This document shows, piece by piece, positions 30,301-39,189 of a stretch of 64,000 bases of DNA. The stretch covers positions 3,832,336 to 3,896,335 of the forward strand of contig NC_019695.1 of NCBI RefSeq assembly GCF_000317125.1. The letters run 5' to 3'. The stretch's first letter is position 1. The number at the start of each line of letters is the position of its first letter. A program made the position numbers and the translations under genes. Under the pieces are notes generated by a model, which worked only from the letters and a program-made list of their open reading frames with translations, made no database searches and was not told where the DNA came from. Source of the stretch: Chroococcidiopsis thermalis PCC 7203 (GTDB taxonomy: Bacteria; Cyanobacteriota; Cyanobacteriia; Cyanobacteriales; Chroococcidiopsidaceae).

Positions 30301-32026
30301 CTAAGCTTTCCCGCAACGGATCGATCGCGGGGTTAGTCACTTGGGCAAACCGCTGTTTGAAATAGTTGTAAAGCAGGTGCGGCTTGCCTGAAAGGATGGC
30401 TAAGGGAATATCATCACCCATACAAAATGTCGGTTCTTTCCCTTCCGCCGCCATCGGCTGAATTGTCATTTCTACGTCTTCGCTGCTAAAACCGAAGGCG
30501 ATTTGGTGACGCAGGAGAGTTTGTCTGTCGTTGTAGGGGTGAGGAGTGAGGAGTGAGGAGTGAGGGGAAGAACCGTTACCGTTGTCCTGGTTTGCGGTTT
30601 CTGTAGGGGCGCACAGCTGTGCGCCCTTACCTAGTTCCACGCGATATTGTTTCAGCCACTCGCCGTAGGGATGTGCTTTGGCAACGCGCTGTTTGACTTC
30701 CCAGTTTTTGAGGATGCTACCTTTGTTTAAGTCTAGAGCAATGGTTTGTCCTGGTCCGAGTCTACCTTTTTCCAGAATTTCGCTTTCTTTGAGATCTACC
30801 ACTCCAGCTTCGGAAGCAACCACCAGCATTCCATCTTTAGTCACGACATATCGCGCCGGACGCAAGCCGTTGCGGTCTAGCGTAGCTCCTATAGTTTTGC
30901 CATCGCTGAATACGAGTAAGGCGGGACCATCCCAAGCTTCTTGGATACCGCTGAAGTATTCGTAAAAGTCTACAATTTCAGGATATTGTGCTAGTTCTGG
31001 TTGATTTTGGTAAGCTTCGGGAACCATCAACATCAAGGCTTCCGAGGGGCTGCGACCGGAACGCACCAGCAATTCAAATACGTTGTCTAAGGTAGCAGAA
31101 TCGCTATTATCAAGCTGTACGATTGGATTCAAGGCATCCAAATTCCCTTGCCATACAGGGTGGTTCAAGTCAGCTTGTCTCGCCCGCATCCAGTTGATAT
31201 TACCCAGTAGCGTATTAATTTCGCCGTTATGTCCCAACAAGCGCATCGGTTGGGCGAGGGGCCATTTGGGTAAGGTATTGGTGCTGAAGCGGCGATGATA
31301 GACGCAGAAAGCACTTTGATAAGCAGGGTTCGTTAAGTCTTGGTAAAATTCGCCCAAGACCTCGGCGCGTACCATACCTTTATAGACGATGGTACGGCAG
31401 GAGAAGGAACAGATATAACAGTGTTCCGACCATTGAAGTTGAGTTTGTTGCGCGATCGCCTTACCGATGCGACGGCGGGTAATATAGAGTTGTCGTTCCA
31501 GTTCTTCGCCTGTTAGCTCGGAACTGACAATTATTTGCTCGATTTGCGGTTGGTTTTCCCGTGCTTGAATACCTAAAATTTCTGGTTTTACGGGGACGAC
31601 TCGCCAACCCAAGACTGTTAGTCCAGCAGCAGTAGCAACTTGTTCGATGACTTCTCTAACAGTTTGGGCTTGTTGTGGTTCTTGGGGTAAAAATACCATT
31701 CCAATTCCCGTGTTTTCCTGCGGTGGAATGGCAATATTTTGCTCTTTCATCCAAGCATGAAACAGTTCCCACGGGATAGCGCTTAAAATTCCCGAACCAT
31801 CACCGGAGTCGTTATCGGCGCTGCATCCACCTCGGTGTTCCAAGCATCCCAGTGCTTTGAGTGCTGCACTTACGATACCGTGGCTGGGAATATTTTGCTG
31901 CTGGGCAATCAGTCCAACTCCACACGCATCTCTTTCTTCTACTAGCCATCTAGGTTCCACGTAGGAATTCACTGATTCAATAGTATTTGTATTATGTAGA
32001 TCTCGATTCATACGCTTGCCATCCAT
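27323..32026 (-). CDS. glsF: Ferredoxin-dependent glutamate synthase
   Basis: A 1567-residue GOGAT that converts glutamine and 2-oxoglutarate to two glutamates. Residues 1-34 are the propeptide; cleavage in [10 protein letters not shown] exposes the glutaminase nucleophile Cys35 (counting from the ATG at 32026). The amidotransferase domain shows [17 protein letters not shown] and GHNGEINT. The synthase domain has [13 protein letters not shown], the [10 protein letters not shown] loop and the 3Fe-4S cysteines in [15 protein letters not shown]. The GXGXG domain closes the protein. [12 protein letters not shown] at the start, together with lone occurrence without gltD, favours the ferredoxin enzyme over NADPH GltB. 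A ~30-residue insertion (around [11 protein letters not shown]) lies near residue 470-500, encoded by a palindrome plus GGAGTGA repeats. A GOGAT in this position is central to ammonium assimilation. Confidence 0.9.
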   Translation of the reverse strand: MDGKRMNRDLHNTNTIESVNSYVEPRWLVEERDACGVGLIAQQQNIPSHGIVSAALKALGCLEHRGGCSADNDSGDGSGILSAIPWELFHAWMKEQNIAIPPQENTGIGMVFLPQEPQQAQTVREVIEQVATAAGLTVLGWRVVPVKPEILGIQARENQPQIEQIIVSSELTGEELERQLYITRRRIGKAIAQQTQLQWSEHCYICSFSCRTIVYKGMVRAEVLGEFYQDLTNPAYQSAFCVYHRRFSTNTLPKWPLAQPMRLLGHNGEINTLLGNINWMRARQADLNHPVWQGNLDALNPIVQLDNSDSATLDNVFELLVRSGRSPSEALMLMVPEAYQNQPELAQYPEIVDFYEYFSGIQEAWDGPALLVFSDGKTIGATLDRNGLRPARYVVTKDGMLVVASEAGVVDLKESEILEKGRLGPGQTIALDLNKGSILKNWEVKQRVAKAHPYGEWLKQYRVELGKGAQLCAPTETANQDNGNGSSPHSSLLTPHPYNDRQTLLRHQIAFGFSSEDVEMTIQPMAAEGKEPTFCMGDDIPLAILSGKPHLLYNYFKQRFAQVTNPAIDPLRESLVMSLKVELGARGNLLDPQAEDARRLLLNSPVLQQADLEAITQSGFECATLSTQYDITTGPAGLAKAVEKLQADAVAAVKTGKQILILSDRTPNPISAETSYIPPLLAVGAVHHHLIGAGMRMKASLVVDTAQCWSTHHFACLIGYGASAVCPYLTLAAVESWHGDPKTQQMMERGKMTSLALQQALANYQKAVEAGILKILSKMGISLLSSYQGAQIFEAIGIGHDLLAIGFYGTTSRLGGLSVEELASEVLSFHTRAFPEVTVKKLENFGFVQYRPGGEYHMNSPELAKALHKAVASPENQDHYNIYKKHLQNRPLTALRDLLDFQSDRSPISIEEVEPASAIVKRFCTGGMSLGALSREAHEVLAIAMNRIGGKSNSGEGGEDPVRFKVLEDVSEGRSSLLPHLKGLKNGDTASSAIKQVASGRFGVTPEYLMNAKQIEIKIAQGAKPGEGGQLPGKKVSPYIAMLRRSKPGVTLISPPPHHDIYSIEDLAQLIFDLHQINPKAQVSVKLVAEIGIGTIAAGVAKANADIIQISGHDGGTGASPLSSIKHAGTPWELGLTEVHRSLMQNSLRDRVILRVDGGIKSGWDVLMGALMGAEEFGFGSIAMIAEGCIMARICHTNNCPVGVASQREDLRQRFPGIPEHVVNFFLFIAEETRSLLARLGYRSIDEIVGRADLLKVREEVRLTKTKTLNLDCITKLPDTKSDRAWLSHENVHSNGHVLDDEILADPEIQAAIQNQSAVSKTYNVVNTDRTVGARIAGAIASLYGDDGFEGQLDLNFTGAIGQSFGAFNLSGMTLKLVGEANDYVGKGMHGGEIVITPPPEANYAAADNVIVGNTCLYGATGGVLFANGIAGERFAVRNSKGVAVIEGAGDHCCEYMTGGTIVVLGKVGRNVGAGMTGGLAYFLDEEGNFSELVNHEIVKLQKVSSPAGERQLRQLIQTHAERTNSAKAQAILANWSEYLPKFWQVVPPSEVDTPEAVVGKELSSVN
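30533..30632 (-). repeat. In-frame palindrome and heptamer insertion inside glsF
   Basis: GGAGTGA repeats (30541-30566) and a 28-bp palindrome (30603-30630, GTAGGGGCGCACAG arm). Read on the minus strand it encodes [15 protein letters not shown] and [12 protein letters not shown] within the enzyme. Confidence 0.85.
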
Positions 32027-32054
32027 AGACTAGTCCTAAAATGATGTTTTTATT

Positions 32055-32149
32055 GGTAATGGGTAATGGGTAATTGGTAGTTGGTAGTTGCTTCCTCAGT
32101 TTTCTTCTCCCCGACTCCCGTACGGGCGGGTTTGGAAACCCGCCCCTAC
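32055..32149. repeat. Heptamer tract and 30-bp palindrome at the argH stop codon
   Basis: GTAATGG and GTAGTTG heptamers (32055-32092), then a palindrome at 32120-32149 (arms GTACGGGCGGGTTT and AAACCCGCCCCTAC). The last base of the palindrome is part of the argH TAG stop (32149-32151). Confidence 0.9.
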
Positions 32150-33561
32150 TACGACTGCTGCATTTTCTCTCGTGCTGTTGCTAATGCTTTTCGTACTTGC
32201 TCGAATCCCGTACCTCCGTAACTATTACGGGCAGCAACGACTTGATGAGGAGCGATCGCCTGGTATATATCAGTATCAAATGCTGGATGTAATTCTTGCC
32301 ATTCTGCTAAAGTTAAATCCTTTAAAAGTTTGCCTGTGGCGATACAGGTTTTGACGACCTTACCTACCAAGTTATAAGCTTCTCGAAATGGTACGCCTTT
32401 TGTAGCTAAATAATCGGCGACATCTGTAGCATTAGAAAAGTCTTCTGCTACTGCTTGAGCGAGGCGCGGAGTCCGAAACTCCAATCCTTCAGCAAACAAA
32501 ATTGTCATTGCTTCCAGACTTGCTCTAACGGTACGAACGGCATCAAATAACGCTTCTTTATCTTCTTGTAAATCCTTATTGTAAGCTAAAGGTAAACCTT
32601 TCATCAGTACCAATAATGCCTGTAAATGTCCGCAAACTCTCCCAGTTTTACCCCGTACTAATTCCGGCACGTCAGGGTTTTTCTTTTGCGGCATGATACT
32701 AGAACCAGTCGCGCAGCTATCTTTGAGTTTGACAAAACTAAATTCTTCTGATGCCCACAAAATTACTTCTTCAGATAGTCGCGACAAATGCACCATAATG
32801 ATGCTTGCTGCTGCTAAGAATTCTATGGCAAAATCGCGATCGCTTACACCATCTAAGCTGTTAGCATAAACTCCATCAAATTCTAATAATTTCGCCGTGT
32901 AATGGCGATCGATAGGGAAGGTAGTTCCAGCTAACGCACCGCTACCTAAAGGAGAAATATTCACTCGCTTATAGACATCACCAAGTCTTTCTTTATCCCG
33001 TTGTAGCATCTCGAAATATGCTAGCAAATGGTGAGCTAAACTTAGAGGCTGAGCGCGTTGTAAGTGAGTATAGCCAGGAATCAGCGTTTCTATATTCTGT
33101 TCTGCTAAATCGAGCAAAACCGTTTGCATTTGCTCAATTTGAGCTTGAATTTCTTGAATTCGGTGACGCAGGTAAAGGCGAATGTCCGTACCGACTTGAT
33201 CGTTGCGCGATCGCGCTGTATGCAGTTTTTTCCCCGCATCGCCTACAATTTCTGTCAAGCGTCGTTCTACCGCAAAATGCACGTCCTCTGCTTCAATTCC
33301 AGGCGTAAACTGTCCGTTACGATATTCTTGGCGAATTTGTTCTAAACCCGATACCAGTTGTTGCGCTTCCTCTTGGGTAATAATACCTGTATGCGCCAGC
33401 ATTTGAGCATGAGCGATCGAACCTGTCAGGTCGTATTCAATCAATTCGATGTCAAAGCCAATGCTAGCGTTAAAACGGGCGATCGCGGGATGCAAAGCCG
33501 TTTCAAATCGCTGACTCCAAGTTTGGTTGGTTGCTGCTGATTTCGGGAGGTGCGTATTCAA
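32149..33561 (-). CDS. argH: Argininosuccinate lyase
   Basis: A 470-residue fumarase/aspartase-superfamily enzyme that splits argininosuccinate to arginine and fumarate. It carries the family signature [12 protein letters not shown] with the catalytic Ser loop, plus [36 protein letters not shown] and [14 protein letters not shown]. Length matches the family. The N-terminal [20 protein letters not shown] lead is slightly variable in homologues. Its stop TAG touches a palindromic element. It is on the same strand as glsF but separated by 122 bp of repeats; both serve nitrogen metabolism. Confidence 0.96.
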   Translation of the reverse strand: MNTHLPKSAATNQTWSQRFETALHPAIARFNASIGFDIELIEYDLTGSIAHAQMLAHTGIITQEEAQQLVSGLEQIRQEYRNGQFTPGIEAEDVHFAVERRLTEIVGDAGKKLHTARSRNDQVGTDIRLYLRHRIQEIQAQIEQMQTVLLDLAEQNIETLIPGYTHLQRAQPLSLAHHLLAYFEMLQRDKERLGDVYKRVNISPLGSGALAGTTFPIDRHYTAKLLEFDGVYANSLDGVSDRDFAIEFLAAASIIMVHLSRLSEEVILWASEEFSFVKLKDSCATGSSIMPQKKNPDVPELVRGKTGRVCGHLQALLVLMKGLPLAYNKDLQEDKEALFDAVRTVRASLEAMTILFAEGLEFRTPRLAQAVAEDFSNATDVADYLATKGVPFREAYNLVGKVVKTCIATGKLLKDLTLAEWQELHPAFDTDIYQAIAPHQVVAARNSYGGTGFEQVRKALATAREKMQQS

Positions 33562-34219
33562 CTTTCCTTGACCCTGTGTTACCTAAGTGTGAAGATGTAT
33601 TGCAATCGTTACAGAATTACTTCCGACTCTAAAAAAAAGCTGTGAATATTTTGTGAATGAACCCTAACATTGCCAGTTTTGGATTTTAGATTTTGGGTTT
33701 TAGAAGGATTATTAGTTAATAGTTTTGTCGTTTCAGCTAACGCATAATTAAAACTGAAAAACTGTATTTAAAAATACAGTTTTTCCAAACAAGACAGAAA
33801 AACTGAAAATTTAGTTTGCAGTTCTTCATAAATATATTTTGCAGCTAATACCTGAAACTGTGTGCTTTGTCACAGGCAAGTCACTCTCTAGAGGTGTTCC
33901 ATGTTTGGGGCAAAAATCAAAAGTTATATAACCCGACTGGATTGATGCGTTGAATTTCTCTATTCATCCTTTTGACTCCGAATAACAGATGGAATACATA
34001 TGGTTCGTAGGAGCGCACAGAGAAAGCGCCCCTACCATCTGAATTGCGATCGCCAGCAATTTTATTTGGCAAAATCTTTTAAAATCACGTAAATCATGCA
34101 ATACGAAATCCGTACTTGCCTTCACTTTCTAAAGATATTTCGTTATAAACTAGAGTTTAAAAGACAAAGCCAACTTTGTAAAGACTTTTCTTTACTTTCT
34201 GCCTCCTGCCCTTATCCCC
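33562..34219. other. Divergent intergenic region between argH and sufR
   Basis: About 660 bp with no gene. It contains an AT-rich inverted repeat (AAAACTGTATTT...AAATACAGTTTT, ~33758-33784) and an imperfect GTAG...CTAC palindrome (34007-34035). I did not find a CAAC-N6-GTTG SufR operator close to the sufR start. Confidence 0.55.
34007..34035. repeat. Imperfect palindromic element, GTAGGAGCGCAC type
   Basis: GTAGGAGCGCACAG followed by an altered right arm ending GCGCCCCTAC; a degenerate member of the 25243/30603 family. Confidence 0.75.
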
Positions 34220-34867
34220 ATGAAAACCGAGTCACAAAATCAAAACATTCGTACAAGACGAGCGATTGTTAAGCTACTAAAACAAGAGGGGGCAATGGAT
34301 GCGGCGGCGCTTGCCTCTCATTTTGGCATCTCAGCAATGGCAGTGCGTCAACATTTATATGCATTACAAAAAGAGCAACTAGTTACCTATCAGGAAGAAC
34401 AACGGGCGATGGGTCGTCCGGCAAAATTGTGGCAACTCACACCCGCAGCAGACCGCTTTTTCCCGCACGGATATGCCGAGTTAACGTTGAGTTTAATCAA
34501 TTCAGTCACAGAAGCTTTTGGATCGGAGGGATTAGAACGGTTGCTAGAAATTAGAACTCGCCAACAAATTGAGGCATATCGAGAGCAGATTCATACCACT
34601 AGCAGTATTCAGCAGCGGCTAGAAACCCTAGCGAACCTACGCACCGACGAGGGGTACATGGCAGACGTTGAATCTCTCTCAGACGGCTCATTTCTCTTAA
34701 TTGAAAATCACTGTCCGATCTGCGCCGCCGCCACAGCTTGCACGGGACTGTGCAGCCAAGAACTAGAAGTCTTTCAATCGACTCTAGGTGAAGACGTGGC
34801 GATCGCCCGTACCGAACATTTAATTGCAGGCGGACGGCGTTGTGTATATCGAATCAAACAAATGTAG
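34220..34867 (+). CDS. sufR: SufR, iron-sulfur-responsive transcriptional repressor
   Basis: A 215-residue regulator. A DeoR/ArsR-like winged helix lies at ~15-80 (AALASHFGISAMAVRQHLYALQ and GRPAKLWQLT). The C-terminal region has cysteines 165, 168, 174, 178 and 208 (HCPICAAATACTGLCSQELE, then RRCVYRI), the cluster-binding pattern of cyanobacterial SufR. In other cyanobacteria it binds [4Fe-4S] as a dimer and represses sufBCDS. No suf genes are in this window; instead ispH, a [4Fe-4S] enzyme gene, is convergent. The TAG stop (34865-34867) lies inside a palindromic element. Confidence 0.93.
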   Translation: MKTESQNQNIRTRRAIVKLLKQEGAMDAAALASHFGISAMAVRQHLYALQKEQLVTYQEEQRAMGRPAKLWQLTPAADRFFPHGYAELTLSLINSVTEAFGSEGLERLLEIRTRQQIEAYREQIHTTSSIQQRLETLANLRTDEGYMADVESLSDGSFLLIENHCPICAAATACTGLCSQELEVFQSTLGEDVAIARTEHLIAGGRRCVYRIKQM

Positions 34868-34906
34868 AGACATGACATGTAACGTCTCTACATGTAACGT
34901 CTCTAC
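34864..34906. repeat. Compound palindromic element giving stop codons to sufR and ispH
   Basis: GTAGAGACATGACATGTAAC, GTCTCTAC, then a second ATGTAACGTCTCTAC half. Its left GTAG contains the sufR TAG (34865-34867). Its right CTAC contains the reverse-strand TAG of ispH (34903-34905). Confidence 0.95.
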
Positions 34907-36096
34907 ATTTTGAGCGCAAAAATCTTCTCTACCACGTCAGCCACAACTTTATCGGGTGTGGAAGCACCAGAGGTAATACCTACGGTAATTTTGCCACTGG
35001 GCAACCAATTTTCTGTAGCGACAATCTCGCCACTAAGTAAGCGATGCTCGATCTGATTTGCTGTACCGATTCGGTTGGCACTGTCGATGTGATACGAGGG
35101 AATTTGATGCTCGATCGCGATTTCTTGTAAATGAGTCGTGTTAGAAGAGTTGAAACCACCAATGACGACCATCAGGTCTAACTTTTCTTCAACTAACTGA
35201 AACATCGCGTCTTGCCGTTCTTGAGTAGCATCGCAGATGGTGTTAAAGCTGATAAAGTGTTGGTTGAGTGTATCGGGACCGTACTTTCGCATCATCGTGC
35301 GCTCGAATAGTTTACCGATTTGCTCAGTTTCGCTTTTGAGCATGGTGGTTTGGTTGGCAATCCCAACTTTTTCGAGATCTGTATCGGGATTGAATCCTGC
35401 CGAACAAGCACGGCTGAATTTTGCCATAAATTCGTCGCGATTACCACCATTCAAGATGTAATTGCACACGTATTCGGCTTGTGCCATGTTTAGCACGACT
35501 AAATACTTATTTGCAAAAGAACTGGTGGCAATTGTTTCTTCGTGATTGTACTTGCCGTGAATAATCGAGGTATACTCGCTTTTCTTGTGCTTTTCGACAG
35601 TATTCCAGACTTTAGCAACCCAAGGGCAAGTCGTATCGACAATCTTGCAATTTTTCTCTTGAAGCAGCTGCATTTCCTGCACGCTAGCCCCAAAAGCAGG
35701 TAGGATCGCCACATCTCCCGATTCTACAACTGAAAAGTCTTTGACTCCGGCAATAACTGGAATGAACCCAACCTGCATTTCCTGCAATCGCTGGTTAACA
35801 GAGGGATTGTGGATGATTTCGTTGGTAATCCAGATCCGCTGCGTGGGGAAATGTTGGCGCGTCTCGTATGCCATTGCTACAGCTCGTTCTACCCCCCAGC
35901 AAAAACCAAATGCCTCTGCTAAGCGGATCGTTACGTCACCTTGTTGCAGAGTATAGCCATTATCTCGGATTTGCTGCACCAGATTGCTTTGATATTCCGA
36001 CTGCAACATCCCAGAAACTTCAGCTTCATGACCGAACCCTTTACGATGGTAGTTTTCCGAGTGTTGGAGCGATCGTTTAAAAGCTTTCGTATCCAT
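34903..36096 (-). CDS. ispH: 4-hydroxy-3-methylbut-2-enyl diphosphate reductase
   Basis: A 397-residue enzyme that makes IPP and DMAPP in the last step of the MEP pathway, using a [4Fe-4S] cluster. The three cluster cysteines are seen in [23 protein letters not shown] and [13 protein letters not shown]. The catalytic-site [20 protein letters not shown] and [15 protein letters not shown] are present. The length and N-terminal extension ([20 protein letters not shown]) match the plant/cyanobacterial form, so I chose ATG 36094-36096; an upstream ATG adds five unlikely residues. It is convergent with sufR, and both stops lie in one palindrome. ispE, another MEP gene, is at 46835. Confidence 0.96.
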   Translation of the reverse strand: MDTKAFKRSLQHSENYHRKGFGHEAEVSGMLQSEYQSNLVQQIRDNGYTLQQGDVTIRLAEAFGFCWGVERAVAMAYETRQHFPTQRIWITNEIIHNPSVNQRLQEMQVGFIPVIAGVKDFSVVESGDVAILPAFGASVQEMQLLQEKNCKIVDTTCPWVAKVWNTVEKHKKSEYTSIIHGKYNHEETIATSSFANKYLVVLNMAQAEYVCNYILNGGNRDEFMAKFSRACSAGFNPDTDLEKVGIANQTTMLKSETEQIGKLFERTMMRKYGPDTLNQHFISFNTICDATQERQDAMFQLVEEKLDLMVVIGGFNSSNTTHLQEIAIEHQIPSYHIDSANRIGTANQIEHRLLSGEIVATENWLPSGKITVGITSGASTPDKVVADVVEKIFALKM

Positions 36097-36551
36097 GCAG
36101 TGTTTCCCCATAAGCGTCTCTATTCTCGATCGTAAGCTGTTTAGCTACCTTTCTCAAAGCGCGATCGCTCTAATGTACCAATCGGACTGCTACATCAACT
36201 CATCGTAATTGCCGCGTTGTTTATCATCTAATCGATCGCATCCGTGTAGAAGAGAATTTACCCACGCTCTTTGTGAAGTTTATTACTAGTTTAAAGCGGA
36301 TGAAAATCTGAAGCAATCCATTATAGCACCTGACCTGCTAATAGATTTGGACTGTCTATCCATTACTCAAAAAGTTAGCTTAGTAAAATTTAGGTATAAT
36401 ATGATACTGTAGGACAATAGTTATAGCGTTACAAAGTTGTAAAAACAAGTCCGTAATTACTACGAACTACTGGGGATTGCAGTCAAAATCTCCAAATTAG
36501 TTAGGGCAAATACTAATTCTGTTCTGAAATGAAGTTTATCGCGAGATAGCA
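36097..36551. other. Divergent intergenic region with a candidate promoter
   Basis: About 455 bp with no gene or RNA seen. A perfect -10 box TATAAT is at 36395-36400, pointing toward the receiver gene at 36552 and implying a leader of ~150 nt. No good -35 is spaced correctly before it. Confidence 0.45.
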
Positions 36552-36917
36552 GTGAGGAAAATTCTAGTAATTGATAATGATGCATATTCTCTACTATTAA
36601 TTTCTGACTTTCTCGCCTTGAATAACTTTCAGGTTTTGACCGCAGATAATAGTCGCTCGGGCTTACAATTAGCCAGAGGAGAACAGCCAGACTTAATTAT
36701 TTGCGAACTGGAGCTGCCAGAACAAAATGGATACGAAATTTTAAGACAGTTGCGTGATGAACCGATTACAGCTAGTATACCTATTTGGTTTCTTTCATTT
36801 GAAGCAGATATGGCAACTCGTCGCCGTGCTTTACAACAAGGGGCTGACGGTTACTTTCATAAACCAGTAAACTTAAACGAATTGCTCTTGGCAATTAACA
36901 ATCTCTTAAGTGAGTAA
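36552..36917 (+). CDS. Single-domain receiver with Glu at the phospho-acceptor site
   Basis: A 121-residue CheY-like protein starting at GTG. It has the acidic residues in LVIDNDAYS, the conserved Lys in GYFHKPVNL and Ser in the switch position (WFLSFEAD). At the acceptor position, LIICELELPEQNGYE, the usual Asp is Glu52. The rest of the fold is intact, so this is probably a pseudo-receiver locked in a phosphorylated-like state, or one that is not phosphorylated at all. pyrB lies 167 bp downstream behind a repeat array and is unlikely to be functionally linked. Confidence 0.9.
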   Translation: MRKILVIDNDAYSLLLISDFLALNNFQVLTADNSRSGLQLARGEQPDLIICELELPEQNGYEILRQLRDEPITASIPIWFLSFEADMATRRRALQQGADGYFHKPVNLNELLLAINNLLSE

Positions 36918-38140
<1,223 letters not shown>

Positions 38141-38188
38141 ATCCCTCAACCCCCTTAAAAAGGGGGCTAAGTAGTTTGGTCGAATCTA

Positions 38189-38216
38189 TTGACATTCTTT
38201 TTATTTCGATTAAACT
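38189..38216 (+). promoter_or_regulatory. Candidate sigma-70-type promoter for the ArsR-ClpN gene
   Basis: A perfect -35 TTGACA (38189-38194), 16-bp spacer, and -10 TAAACT (38211-38216). The predicted transcription start falls at or next to the ATG (38223), implying a leaderless or near-leaderless mRNA. A regulator bound here would block it, as is common for ArsR autoregulation. Confidence 0.55.
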
Positions 38217-38222
38217 AGAAAT

Positions 38223-39092
38223 ATGAAAAACAAAGATACGGCTCAGTACGCAGATATTTTTGCGGCGCTGGGATCGGAACCTCGGTTGGAAATTATGCGG
38301 CTGCTGTTTGCTGCTTATCCAGAAGGGAAAACGGTAGGGGAAGTTCAAGCCGTGCTGAATATTCCTAATTCCACCTTGTCGCACCATTTGGAAAAGTTAC
38401 GACATGAGGGTTTAGTAACTTCCAGACGCGATAAACAGTTTCTCTGGTATTCAGCCAATGCCGCAACGATGGAAGATTTATTGTCCTTTTTGTACAACGG
38501 TTGCAGTATTCGCCCACAGGCTTTATCTACAAATAAGGCTTACGAGACTGCGGAATTAATTCACAATGAATCTATTCAGGCAGGATTTATGTTTGAAGGA
38601 TTTTTGCGATCGCTAGAAAGTTTTTTCGGCAGTGTCTTTCATAAAATTGCTCTACCTATAGGATTTGAAAGATTTACCCAACAGTCAATTCAAGCGATTA
38701 TTTTGGCTCAGTACGAATCGAAGCGTTTAAAACATCATTATATCGGTACAGAGCAGTTATTACTCGGTATAATCGGCGAACAAAGTGGAATGACTACAAG
38801 AGTTCTGACTGCAATGGGAGTCAATTTTGAGAATACTAGAGCTGAAGTAGAAAAAAGAATTGGTAGAGGCACGGGTTCGCCGCCAGAAATTCCCTTTACC
38901 CCAAGGGCAAGACAATGCTTAGAACTCGCCCTAACAGAGGCACGAGAATTCAAACATCGTCATATTGGTACGGAACACTTATTACTAGGAATTCTCCGTG
39001 AAGGGCAAGGAATGGCGGTAATAGTGCTGGGAAATTTAGGCGTAGATCTGCAAAATTTGGAACAGCAGTTGAGAACGGAAATGGGCAATTGA
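38223..39092 (+). CDS. ArsR-type HTH regulator fused to a ClpC-type double Clp-N domain
   Basis: A 289-residue protein. Residues ~8-95 are an ArsR winged helix (LGSEPRLEIMRLLF, then IPNSTLSHHLEKLRHEGLV and LWYSAN). No cysteine pair of the classical CxC metal site is visible; a single Cys lies at ~97. Residues ~152-289 match the N-terminal domain of ClpC: FERFTQQSIQAIILAQYE, GTEQLLLGIIGE, PFTPRARQCLELALTEA and GTEHLLLGILREGQGMA, with both Clp-N repeats. There is no AAA+ ATPase domain. In ClpC this domain docks adaptors and substrates, so it may sense or recruit partners here. That role is inference; the combination is unusual. Confidence 0.85.
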   Translation: MKNKDTAQYADIFAALGSEPRLEIMRLLFAAYPEGKTVGEVQAVLNIPNSTLSHHLEKLRHEGLVTSRRDKQFLWYSANAATMEDLLSFLYNGCSIRPQALSTNKAYETAELIHNESIQAGFMFEGFLRSLESFFGSVFHKIALPIGFERFTQQSIQAIILAQYESKRLKHHYIGTEQLLLGIIGEQSGMTTRVLTAMGVNFENTRAEVEKRIGRGTGSPPEIPFTPRARQCLELALTEAREFKHRHIGTEHLLLGILREGQGMAVIVLGNLGVDLQNLEQQLRTEMGN

Positions 39093-39189
39093 GAGAGACT
39101 AGAGGCTAGGGGAAGAATTACCAATTCACAATTCACAATTAATAAACCTCTTGCCTCTCGCCAACTACTAACTACCAACTACCAATTAC

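Noticed and set aside
33758-33784. Rho-independent terminator for argH
   Set aside because: The AT-rich inverted repeat lies upstream of argH, not after it, and lacks a GC-rich stem.
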